Assembly (NCBI GenBank): GCA_936440205.1
Contig: OW387140.1
Location: 31,431,659-31,495,658 of the forward strand
From: Lepidonotus clava
Lineage: Eukaryota > Annelida > Polychaeta > Phyllodocida > Polynoidae
Direction of reading: 5' to 3'
Length of the DNA: 64,000 bases
The notes beneath the pieces are model-generated. The model was not told the DNA's origin. It saw nothing but the letters and a program-made list of their open reading frames with translations, and made no database searches. How positions within the stretch are numbered: the stretch's first letter is position 1; each line of letters starts with the position of its first letter. The position numbers were made by a program, and so were the translations under genes. This document shows, in pieces, positions 1 through 12,600 of the stretch.

Positions 1-502
1 TGAGGCAATGAATCTCATAATAACCACGTTGGATAATATTCAATTACCTTCATGCCATTTTCTAATCTAGAGATGTATAGCTGATTTTTGTCATTCATTT
101 GTGATATGTCACATTTATAACAACATCATTCGCTGATACTGCCTATTCTACTCTCCTATCTAATACATGCCCGACAGATATTCTATGCGTTGATTTCTAT
201 AACCTGGTCCCATCGATATTTCCATCAAGTGAAGACACTTACTATTAGTACTCGCGACTATGCCTAAAAGCTACCACTTAAAACGAACTTCTTTCTTGGA
301 AAAAAAAACATAGCCTAAAAAGCTAAATATATTCAACTTTACTGCTCTTTTGTCCTGAAACTGCATCAAGAGGTTCCGTTCCAAGATGTCTGCCAGCTAT
401 GTTAGCACCTTAACTATGATGCAGGATTTAGGCCTTGGGAAAAACAACTCCTCATGGTTCCATACAAATAAAACCAATTCAAAATGCAAAGAATAGACCC
501 AC
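1..502 (-). other. KIAA0513-like intron 4, 5' part (continues off window)
   Basis: Begins with donor gtgggt at 502. AT-rich, with a short A run near 301-309. I see no further exon, repeat or RNA here. Confidence 0.75.
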
Positions 503-647
503 CTTCATAGTAGAAGGTGAAGCACATTGTCATGAGGGTTTTCGCGGGTCCCCAATCCTCCTCCTGGGCACACTCAAAGAGGCAGATGGCGAAGAACTGG
601 ACGAGTTTAAAGAAGGTCTGCTCCTCCACTCGTTGGGTGTTGGCTCG
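503..647 (-). CDS. KIAA0513: KIAA0513-like exon 4 (145 nt)
   Basis: Acceptor ttcttcgcag precedes 647 and donor AAG|gtgggt follows 503. Forty-eight codons plus one base (phase 1 out) encode RANTQRVEEQTFFKLVQFFA, ICLFECAQEEDWGPAKTLMT and MCFTFYYE. This is the most conserved block of the family: human has [20 protein letters not shown], then GPAKNLMTMCFTYYH. Read-through past 503 runs into intron sequence and stops. The remaining exons must lie left of base 1. Confidence 0.93.
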
Positions 648-3600
648 CTGCGAAGAAGAGGTACAGAGAGCAACTCAGATACGGACCCACTGACACAGGA
701 CGCAAGCAACAGAGCAGCTCGACATATGGGGTAGCTGAAGGTGCATTAAGTCAAATTGGATTGGACCGCCGCAGCATTTGACCTGATACTCTGGCGAATA
801 TTACCCATCTTTTGCCTACGCTTTACGATAGAGACTGAGCCCATCAAAATGTTATGTCCCTGCATATGAGTTATGTCCCCGCATATAATGAGTCCACGCA
901 TATTAATTTAGAATCTGAAAACTTTTGAAAAACTTTTAACTTGAAATTGGGATTTACGTTCTCAAAACAATTGGTTTTCCTTAGATTATGAGATCAATGT
1001 TTGAAGGGATGTACTGCTCAACACCAGGAAACGTAATGCTTATAGCTAAATGGAATTTGTGTTGATACAATAAGGATTCCATTTTCAGAGGAACTTATTT
1101 TCAAAAGTGTGCTTTTGGGCATTCAGCCTTACCGGAAAAAAGTGTTTTTCGTTTCAAAATACATTTTTCCTGTTTACCACAGAGGAAATTACTTATAAGC
1201 TTATAAGCTGTAGGAACTCAGTGCTCACAACATATCATTACTAGTTTTAACAAGAAATATTTGAAGAGGATTCGGTCAAAAGGCAATGAGTGTTAAAACC
1301 TAGCTACAGGTATGATCAATGGTGCTTTTACTGCGTCACAGAAAACTCTGGATTTTCAACCGGCTTTTCAATATTTCATTTCTGAGGCGATTGGATTCAC
1401 TCAGCCTGCTCAGCCACCCAGGAAACACAAATGCAGTTCTGGTAAAGAAAGTGGAAGCTTTAATCAAAAAAAGGCTCCCAACTGTTTTTCTAGCCATGAC
1501 CAAGCTGTGTTAACATTCATATCTGAACAGACTTTTCTCATTAAGCACATGTCTGAAAGAGTTTATTAATAAAGGAGAGAATGGAAGGAGTCAGCTCCTC
1601 CTTTGTAGGTATTAAATCGTTTTACCTGTACTGATATTAGATATAATAAAGAAAATACAAGTATAGTTCTGATCTACTCCTTTTCTTCCTCTATGAAATA
1701 TTTAATTTACCACAGGTGTATCAATGGAAGACTAAAAACTTCATATCTATGATCCCTTATCTAATCTCCTATATTATAATCACAGTGTACATCCTTCATT
1801 CTAGATATTAATGTAAACACAGCTTTGCCACATTGAACAGCAATCAAGGTGGTAGAACAGGATAGGCAGAGTTGTAAGCCAACTCAATGGGTCAGTCCTT
1901 ATACATCCGGGTGCTCACAGGCTGGTAGAAATCAAAATATTGCAGAAATTAATACACACTGTGACAGGAAGCCACGTCAATGCTGAAAGAATAACCATGC
2001 AGACTTAACAGTTTCAGTTTGATTGCAAGTTTGCAATCCAATACCAACACTGGTTGTATTGGGGTAACACACAGAATGATAAACCAACCATGGAACCAAT
2101 AATACCATTGTGAAATGATCACAGGAAAATACAGTTCATGTACCTTGAAAGATGAAAATACAGAAGAAAGTATTAAAATGAAAAACAACAATGAGTTCAG
2201 AGGGTTGGCAAGAGACAATGGAATGGATGAAAAAAATCAGTAAAGATTGTTTGTACCAATGGACTATAGAACATAGACTGCACCCGATGTGAGAGACTCT
2301 GAAGTTCCATCTTCTGGATATTCACATACTGAAAGAAGCAGGAAAAAGAAAATAATGGACACCTTTTCCATACTTATCTAGAAGAAAATTAAATTAATTG
2401 GACTGAAGATTTTGTCAAAGGTTTTACAAGAAAAAGTCCTATAGTAAGATATTCAATCAAGATAGAATGGACATAATCAGTGTTTAGATTACAGACAGAG
2501 ATATCAGTAAACAAATGCGTTTCCCAATGAAACAAATGGGAATGATACTGATAGAAAATCAGAAAACTATTTCTTTTCAGTATGTGTCATATTTGGGATA
2601 GAAGTATACGAGTCGGATACACAATTCAACCCACAACATTGTTGTTCTTAGTGTAAAAAGCCTGACAACAATGCTCAAATGTAAATAAGTGCATGGTGTC
2701 AGAATACAATTAGACCTGTTAGATAGGCAGGTGCAAACATTTAGGACCACAGTTTTTACCGAACAATTAAGAGGAAGGGTGTTATAAAAAGAAAAAGGCA
2801 CGGTTCTTTGAAGCATTAAAATGTAATTTAGAATAAGTGTACTGGTCCATTGCTTGGACGTAAAATAATGATATCAAAAAGCCTATAATAAGGCCAAAAG
2901 CATTTATGCACCTGAATAAAAGTAGCAAAATATCTGCTGTGCTGTGCATAGAAATAGAAGCAGGAGTGTGCATAATAATGTGTTTCCGGTGTCTCATCTG
3001 TAAGACAATTAAACCACTTTAATATCCCCTCAAAATTCTAACAATTTCCTTGCTGTTACATTCAAAAACAATAACTGATCATAATAGAATCCCTACCCTG
3101 TGAGTAGTATATACAAAAGAGGATTATAATAAGGCTACGGTGCAGGCACATAATTATGGGCTTTCCATTTTTGTATGAGTCATGATTTTAAAGTGTGCCT
3201 CATGTGAGCTGCACCTCTCATATAATATAAGGTGGTCCCTTGTAAAAATGACCCCAATTAACACAGGTATCCCCATTGACACAGAGGGCATCTTGAGCAG
3301 GAGGACCTTTTAACAGAGAAGGTCCCATGAGGGTTTAAGGTATGTGTAGTACTAGGTTGTACCTACCTCAGCGTTGACGAAGCGAGCGAACCAGATCCTC
3401 CCCGGAGGGTGCTGCAACATACAAGAGAAGTGGTTACTAACACGTTCTAAAAGCCGTATATGGAGTTCAAAAATGGTTTGGCAAGCAACAGACGCTCTTA
3501 GCACAACCAACTGCGTTTTTCATCACTATTAAATGTAGTCGCTATAGTGTCTTTGGTCTCTAGCATTATGTTTTTCACCTCTATTGTGTTTCAGCACTAT

Positions 3601-6600
3601 GGTGTCTTTGGTCCCTATCATATAGTTTTTCATCACTATTGTATTTCAACAAAGTAAGTCTTCTTTCCATGATGAAGGGCTACTGATGTTTGAATCTGAT
3701 TAAATAAAAGAAGAAAATGTCACACATTTCAGGAGATAGTATTGTTATTTTGGTGTATTATCCGTCAACAAAACATTTCTGTCTAAGTTTATGAATTGAA
3801 AGGGCTCCTTTCAGACTTCAGGGCGGCAGCTGAATAAATAAGCTGACATGATACACTCCTTCCCTAACACAATATAGTATGTGTAAACTAACGCTTCATG
3901 TCCATGGCATAACATGCAATTGGAACACGTGCTATGGTGCGCACCCTGCAGTACAGGAAGCATAAGAAGACTGATGTACATTCTAAGGCTAATCTTTAAT
4001 AGGCAGGCTCCCTAGAGGTACATGTATGCCATTCGATATCCCATTTTCAATTTGGGCATTTGGGCATTTGGGCATTTTGCCTTTCTAGCTTGACCCGTTC
4101 CCTCGTGTAGTCAGTATCTGTAAGAGGGGGATGTCGGAAAAACTATTGCCGTATCGCACACTACCAAAATTATATAATCTTTCAAATACTTTACTCACAG
4201 CAACCTTTACTGTCCAAAAGACTACGAACTAGTCCAGTGAGAAATAAGACCGAAAAAGAAGTTTTTAATGGCAATTTTATGTGGACGCTTTCATATGAGG
4301 AAAACCTAAACTTTTTCTCAAAGTATCTGAACATTATACTTTTTTTTTTGCAAAGGATGTTATATCATGTTGATAAGGTTCAAGGGTGATGTGTAGCGTA
4401 AATCAGTGCTAATGACGTTTATATTGGTATCATCAACTGTCTTCATTTTAGCATAATAGGCCTACACGGACATGACAATAGCATAAACAAGTATCTAGAA
4501 TTTCATTTATTTAATGATCCTAAACAGATGCAGCTGAAGGTAATAAAAGTGACTCAAACAATGATTTTAAAACATTCATTGTCTTCAACTAAATGTAGGC
4601 GGCTGTTCATTAAAATGTCCCTAGGGGTTAGTTAGAACGACAGTAATAGTAGCGATGCGGGACGACTGGCCCATCATGTTTTCTTAGAACTCACTGCCTT
4701 GGTAGCGTTTTTCCCAACGAAATGCCCCAGGGGAATAATAATTGGAGAAATAAAAGCATTTGCACAGAATAAAACCTCACTCCTGAGCTTCACTGACATC
4801 TAAAATTCACGACTTGTCATGTTTGCCATTGAAATCGCACAAACAATATGACAGAGAATCCTGTATTTCAATCAGATTCTGTTAATCTTTGATGTATTGT
4901 TATATTGTACAATTTCAAGCATTACATTCACGAGTGGTGAGCCATTAATATTTCTTTGTCCATCGACTGTTTACAGAGACTGTTCATATATTGAAGAGGG
5001 TGCCGATGAACCATGAATGGAAACTCTTAAGATATCGATTGTCGAATCGAATGTTGAAAGTTCCAATCGAGGTTCATTACACTGAAAATGAAATAGTACA
5101 CGATACTATCTGGCAACGTTTCGTGCAATGATAATTACATTTTGAAGAGGACGTCTGTCACTGTACGTTTTTACATGCAGTTATCTGGTTATGCCTTCAC
5201 CTAATGATTGCTTCCTCCTATATTAATTGTATTTCTTATCACAATATCGTCCGCATGTCTGCAGTTCCTATTATCTCTAGGGCTAAAATTGACCGTATAA
5301 CATTATATTTATGGGAAATCCAAGCTTTTTCTGAATTGATTTTACCATTACCTAAGCTTGGATTTCCCTTGGAGCACCTCGCAAGCACATATATGCAATT
5401 TTTGTTCCAATGTCAGTATACTTTAACAGTATCTTATATCAGGTTTGCCTGTCTGGAGTAACAGAGCTGTATGGATTTTGATCTACCGAATATCAGTGTT
5501 TTTTTTTAATCAGATGGAGTCAAGTTCAACTAAGTCAAAATCTCAAATAGGTTTTCCAAAACCTCAATGCACAACTGTAAATGACAGGTCTACATCCTCA
5601 TCAAATATCACAATAGTCAATTTTCCAGAGAGAACAATACTAAAGTCAGGCAGCCATCCTCTGACCTCATAATGTCTTGCCTCAGTTGCATCATTTGATC
5701 AATCTAATTCAATAATATTGGGTTCAGCCATTGCCAGATTACTTGATGAGGCAGACAAGCCGGTTTGCAATTTAGAAAAGGCTTAACCAACGTTTAGGCA
5801 GCTAAGTTTAACACATTCCAAGTCCTTAAATCCCTTGACCCCGCCTGGTGCCCAACCACAATACTGTTTCTGGCTGTAAACCCATGCACTGCCAACAATG
5901 GTATAACCTGGTATTCCCCTGGTCTCCCTGGCTGGTCCTGACCACCCATACAACAAGCCTAGCGCTGCCAATATTGATTTCCCTCCTCCAACCCTCCCCC
6001 ATCCTCCACCACTCGCTACAAATCCACACAACCCTCTTGCAACTCTCGCCCAGACGCTGATCAAGCACGAGATCTCGGCACGCATGCGCGAGTAGAAAGG
6101 CCTTTTGAGGACCAGGGTACAGATTCTACAGAGCGCTGGGCTCCTTAATTTGAGTAACCCCAGCACTCAAACTCGCTTACCACCCCCACACCACCACATC
6201 CCCTCAGTCGACCGCTCTTTCAACCACCCTTATTATCTCGCCACTCTAGTTCTCCATTCTGCTGACGTCACATCTCGATCTGTATGCCTCCTTATGTAAT
6301 ATAGATTTGTTATCCCCCCAATGGGACCGATATTATACAAGCCGATAGCTTCGTGTATGTTGTCAATTATCTATCGTGGGCTTGCGACGTATAGGTATTG
6401 ACGTGGAGATATCGACTGGGACCTCATGTCTCCAGATAGCATGAATTCATGCATATATATCAAGTATCATTCCTAAGTCTGTTGCAATGGGATGCCTTTG
6501 CTATTTTCGAACATTATGTCTATGTTTATTGAATAGCTTGTATCATGTGTGCAATTTGAATTCCAACGTTTTCGTAAAACAAAGATTTCGAAAATTTATC

Positions 6601-9600
6601 AAACGTAGAGAATAAATGGCTAAAGCAGCTGGGAAATAGCATTATGCTTATGAGATTAAATGTAACATACTTACAATTCAATACTTACAGTGACACTAAC
6701 AGTTCATTTGCACACAATGTCTAGAACACTTTTTTAGTTCCAACAAACCAAATTTCCGAATCAAAGTTGGTTGAACCCTGTAAATGTCAACAGGCTAAAA
6801 CGTACAGAGGAGAACAAAATCCCGATGAATCGCCATTTCACTTAAATGTTTTGGAAACTTGAAACAGCTCCAGGCACGTCGGAACGTCCCATTGCGTACG
6901 CCAGTGAAGCATAAATAAACCAAAACACCAGAAAAAACACACAGGGCTTGCAAGAGGCCTAAAATAAACCAAAACACCAGAAAAAGACAAACAGGGCTTG
7001 CAACACTACAGGACGCCCCATAGAAGGGGATTCCGTGTTGTCGGGGAGTTAAGCCCATATTCTACTAGGCGATTTTGGCTGTTATGAATTTGGTAATTTC
7101 TAAAGTTTTATCTGGAATATGAAGGGGACCCATGCATGTTGCTTACCATTTGAAAGGCGATTTTGGAAATTGTGAGTAAAATCGGCTAGTGGAATACGGC
7201 CTTTAGTGGTGAGCGTCATGTCAGTGGTCCCCACTGCTACACCAAGCTGTGTCAATGACACGCCGCCTCCCCCCTGGAGGACGGCCTCCAGGGCGTGCCC
7301 GGCATGGGGACGGGAAGGTGTGTAAACAAGGCACGTTTGTCAGGCCTGACCTCCTCCTGTGTGATTCCTCCCCTCCAGCCTACCGCTTATTGACCTCGAC
7401 ATGACGGCTCAACTAGATTTGCCTTTCTTAGATGCAGGTATTCTCTTGAATCTATTTCTATCATACAGAAACATATTATAGAGCTAGATAGACCTATAAT
7501 TATTAACTATAAATAGGCCTATATTGTTTCTTTACATCTAGCCGCCGGTTGCCACATCGTCCCATTCGCTATGCCTTGTACGACATGACAGAACATTTTT
7601 AATTGAATGTTAATTCTTTTAAGCATATAGTTTCATGATACCTTAGGGTGAACAGAAAGGGGCGTCATAATATACCCCCCCCCCCCACCTTTCAGCCTCA
7701 GATTGAGTATTTATTTTATATGCTTTATCCAATACAGGATAAGATAAGTATGAGTATAGCCATTATATGGTGAATACCCTTGTAAAAGGAAAAGATTTAC
7801 TTCCCTCTTTGGACAGGGGTCACAATTTATATAAATTAACATCAAACCAAGAGTGAAATAATTCACTTACCTGACAAAGCATCCCAAATTTAGCTTTATC
7901 CTGGGGTGTGATGCCACCTCTGGAAATAGAAAAAAGTCATCATTAGAGACACATGTCTTCTCACGTTCTGTTGAAGTTTGGATATCTACTGCACATCTTA
8001 ATCCCACTTCTTTCAAAAGGAGATTCATCTTGGCTTTGATCACACGAAACTTCGGGGAAGTTGTCACCGTAATGCCTGATTATTCGTATGATAGAAGGAT
8101 AATCTCAGTTCCCTGTAGCTTTAATGTTTCCATCATTTTAATTACATTGCTATGGAAATTAACTCTCTCTAGTAAAGTTCAGTATTTGATAAATGTTCTG
8201 AACAACTGAAGCCCCCACAGCACTAATTACGGGTGAAGTGAATATTAAGTACCCCACTAAATTGCTTCGACAACTGTTCAGCAAATGCATTTGTAATGTT
8301 CGAATCTAAGTAATAGTGCCCTGAAGGGGCGGCAACAACTGTGTTTCTGTGGATAAAAATGACCCATACTCAAAGGCAAAATATTGTCTAATCACATGAA
8401 CATTTGTAAACAATTTACAAAACAACTGTGCTATTTGTTGCATAATTCACACAGAAAAGCCTATGCTATTTGCGGCATAGTTCACATGGCAATATAGGCT
8501 GACACAGAGAAGAAATATGCTGAGTCAGCGGATCTCACACTTCAAGTGATGTGTAAAATGCGCCTGTGTCATGTGACCCTAACGCCTACTCCCATTGGAC
8601 CTTGGACCTTTTCCCTCATACTCATAGAGAGAATGGGCGGGACGCTACAATAGGTGACCTCTGAAGTCTCGAAGGAGAAAATGATGGATATAACTGCATG
8701 CATTGCTTGGAGATGGGCTTTAGTATTTCATCATGGCGCGGGATGGGGCCTGCTTCATAGGTTTTTTATAGTCCCGGGACAGTGGTTGGAGGACATTGTG
8801 AAGGCGAACAGAGACAGAGTTATTTCCTTCATGAGCCATAAAAAACATGCAGTGTTGTTACAGACTTGCTTTTGATTTACTTAGTCAATGGGTCATACAC
8901 GTGTATGAAAGCTAGTCAACCGTGCTTTTATCTTCTAGCTACCGTCTCTATCCTTTCTGGCGTAAGCGTACCACGGGGAAGTGCGTTATGAAATAGTGAG
9001 CCATACGTCTGTTGGCATCATTCTATAAAGTATCCAAAAAATTAATACTACAAAATATTAAGCAAAAAGGTTATAGAAGTGCATTTATAATTCTACCAAG
9101 ACCTTCCCCTCAAAATGGATGTTTTATGATACTCGACGCAATAGGCAAAATTGTTGCAATTTTAAACATATCTAGACCTTAACAAGCTTTTATGAAGTCA
9201 GTCTGGTATTACAGCTAGGCCACAGATAAAAGTGGCTTATACATCAGGTCTCAGGCATAGATTTGCGAGCCAACGCACCGTCCTGTCTTTTGCCATTTGA
9301 CACATAGAGAATTGGGGTTCTAAGCAGGTGCCTAAACACCGCCCTTCTTTAAACGCACCAATTTTAACGGCGCATTTAGGAACCCCCTGTGAGCTGCTCA
9401 GCCTTCTGCTCGAGGTCTAGTCCGGTCAGTAATGAGTCTCGGCAGTCTGACGAGATGAGCGATCGCTGCCTCGATCTGAGATTGAGCGGAAGACCCAGAG
9501 ATGCGCGCGCAGACTGTAAAACGACCTTTCCCAAACTGCTATGGTATTGCTATATCTATTACCCAACACGAGCTCGTGAAGGAAGTTAAATGGATCAAGT

Positions 9601-12600
9601 CTGATGATGGAAAGACCTGTAACTATTCAGTTCTTCCAAAATTGATTGTAAACACTGCTAAAAAAGAGTGAGCGAATACCGAAATATTCCACTTATGATT
9701 GATTACCACCCCCCATTTTGATGTTTAAATCGGTAGAATTATAAACAGATAACCAAAAGTAAAGCTCGCCTCCCTCCCCTCGTATACCGTCCTGCATGTG
9801 TTCTAAAATCTGCGATTCGTTAATTTAGAAGCTATATAGCTTTTCTATGCGTAGCCTTGTCTGGTTTGCAGATGGATATGATTTAACAAATTTGAAAGTC
9901 GTCAGCAAAAGCCAATAGGAAATCGACTAAAAAACAATGCTTATTGGAGTTAATTTTGAATAACCCTAATTCCATTATGCATTTTGACGATAAGGGAAGA
10001 CTTTGTGCGAAGAAAAAGTAGGTGACTTCTTTGAAATTTAATATATTATTCTTTTTGGTGGTGCACAATGCCAAACATAAGATGCGGACAGAATGTTTGC
10101 CTTTTTATTAGGATAGTACTTTAGAGTATTATTTGAATTTGGTAAACCTGTCTGTTACCCTGATTAAAAGACCTCAGTGAATGGCCGCGATTTTGAATGT
10201 CAAAGGGCTCGTTACTGTGTCAATCCGCACTGGATTTCCCTGGATACAAACGACCATTATTTAAGGATAGTCTATCCTGACTTCTAACAAAAACAAGAGG
10301 TCGGGGAAATACACAGCTTTTTACATCACGTTGAAACATTTTCAATCTATATCTTTTTTAATGGACAAAGTCAATCTGCCCCTGCTCTGCTCCCTTGTCA
10401 ATCTCACCTGAGCAAATAGTAATCAAAACATAATGAAAAATTGATAATACCTATTTAATCGACAGAAACCTCATTTAACTTTAAAAACACATGCCTTCCT
10501 CGTCTCTAATTCCCCCTGTTGTTAATAACAGTACATCCGCCCGTCTCCCTCATTGACGTCATCTGCCAGTGTTTTAGACCCGGGACGGAGGCATTAAATG
10601 GTGCACTTTGCTTGCTCCGTGTCTTTTACCAGTGGCTGGCAGACTTGATTACTGCCAACTCTCCGGGGAGAAGCCTGCCACAAGGCCTAATGGCCAAGCC
10701 CTATAGCGCCCCATTATCGGATGGACCGGCTCTGCTTTGAAGCCGCCTCTTAGTTTAACTGATTAACTCGAATAGCAAATGACCTCTCATACTATAGATG
10801 CTGCGCTGTTACATTTCTGAAATGAAAAAAAAGAAAGCCAGACTGTTCGAAACAGGTCTGCTCGCATGCATTGGAAGTGGCTAGAAATTCTTGTTTTCTT
10901 GCGTCACAAGACACCAATAGAATCGTGGATTTTTCTTATTCTTTGACTGAGGCTCATCTTAGGACTTAGAAATGAGAGTCTTGTCGGTAACAGGAGTACC
11001 CTGCCAACTGTGAAAATTCTACTTCTACTGCTGCTAGTCTGCATATCAGACAAGCCTGCAATTAGTCTAATTATTAATCATCTCTTCTACCCATTTCACG
11101 AGACATTTTTACAGTAGTGTCGAACGCAAGTAAAAGTAAACGGGCGCATTTGCTGAAAATGCAACTACTCAAATAAGCTGGTGAATGCTGGATTGGAAGC
11201 AGCCTAGGGAGGTACTCCTAATAAAGGATACATGAATTCTTATCCATATTTCTAATAAATGGTACATAAACCCCATACAAAGGTTAGGATAGCACTGGCT
11301 ACTTTGCAAATATTGATCAAGTCTCTCTCAGGGACAATTCCCGCAGTCGACCCGGGGTATATTAGGGCCTGGAAATAGGGGTTGGCGGGTGTTTAGGTTG
11401 CGTACTTGTTGAGGTAATGGGAAATATGGTCGTGAGACTAGGTAAGGGCAATACAGCTATTATACATATGGAAATTGTACTGTAGGTCCAGCCAATCCAT
11501 TTTTATATTACTATTATATTACTATTTGAATAGTAAACTGCAATATCTCTAATGCACTCTAACACCTCTTTGAAATATACTTTGGTCGATCTAAAATAAA
11601 GCGCTTGCTCATGGATTTTAAAAAATAACTACAGATAGTTCTGTGACTAGCCATTTGGTGTTATATAAAGTTTAGAACTCATAGTTCAAAATATCAAATA
11701 ACACATTGTGAAGTAATAGATTAAAACTTAAATATTCAAGCTATGCTCACCCATGGAATATCCTGGTGACGAAGCTCTTCATGAAGTGCATGGCGTCGCG
11801 GGAGAAGTCATCCATGTGGGCCTCGTCGCTGTAGCGCGACCCCCACGACTTGTCAGAGCCCACCGACTCGGACCGGCGCACGTAGCCGCCGTAGCCCTTC
11901 TCGTCCACCACGAAGTGGTCCCGCTCCAGTTCCTCACAGCCCTCGGTCGCGCCGGACGCCTCCGACGCCGCGTCGTCGCCCCGGCTCGTCGGCTCGATGC
12001 TGGGCATAGGCAGCGCATCGCCGGAAGTCGGGGTGATGGCCAGCAGGTCGCGCTGCTGCGGCGCGCCCAGGAGCCCCGCCCCCGTGGAGGCGGCGCCGCC
12101 GTGGTGCGCCGTGTTGTGCTGGCTGGGAACGCGCGGGATGCCCGGCAGGAGGTCCTCCCCCAACTGCTGCTGTCCCCCTACTCCTCCACGGTGGTAGGGG
12201 TCGTTGCCGTACCCGCCGCCGCTCCCCGCCCGCCCCGCGTGGTCCATCGCGTTGGACGCCGCCTGTGTCGACGGCAACTTCCGGTGGTGTGTCTCTTGCC
12301 CCCTGCCCCCCGTCGTGGTGCCGTAGCCGTACTGGTCCCGCGCACCCGTCGTCGTGCCATACGCGTCCTTTGTCGTGCCGTCGCGGTATGGGCTCTTGCG
12401 ACCGGTGTGCGGACTCGTGTGAGCTGAGCTCCTGTCACCATAAGGGCTCTGAGTAGACGTTCGGTCGCCGTACGGACTCTGCGCAGACGTGCGGTCACCC
12501 GAATGAGGGCTCTGCATACCGCTACGGTCTGCGTACGGACTCTTCGCTCTTGCACGCTCCTTTGCGTACGGATCCTTCTCGGTGCCTTTTGGTGTGCGTC

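Larger units (their letters stand above)
3412..7870 (-). other. KIAA0513-like intron 2
   Basis: A 4.5-kb intron between exons 2 and 3. It holds a 55-bp tandem repeat (3519-3652), a TTTGGGCA octamer repeat near 4052, a TAGGCCTA palindrome (4457-4464), a hairpin (5308-5373), a CpG-richer patch (5820-6110) with an NRF1-like GCATGCGC near 6081, a full CRE (6263-6270), a 49-bp tandem duplication (6912-7002), a short TTAA-flanked element (7051-7204), a GC-rich palindromic patch (7255-7330) and a C12 run (7675-7686). Confidence 0.8.

Noticed and set aside
5783-6166. Minus-strand 127-aa frame in intron 2
   Set aside because: GC-richer patch with opposing frames on both strands, no known domain, not joined to the KIAA0513 core by splice sites.
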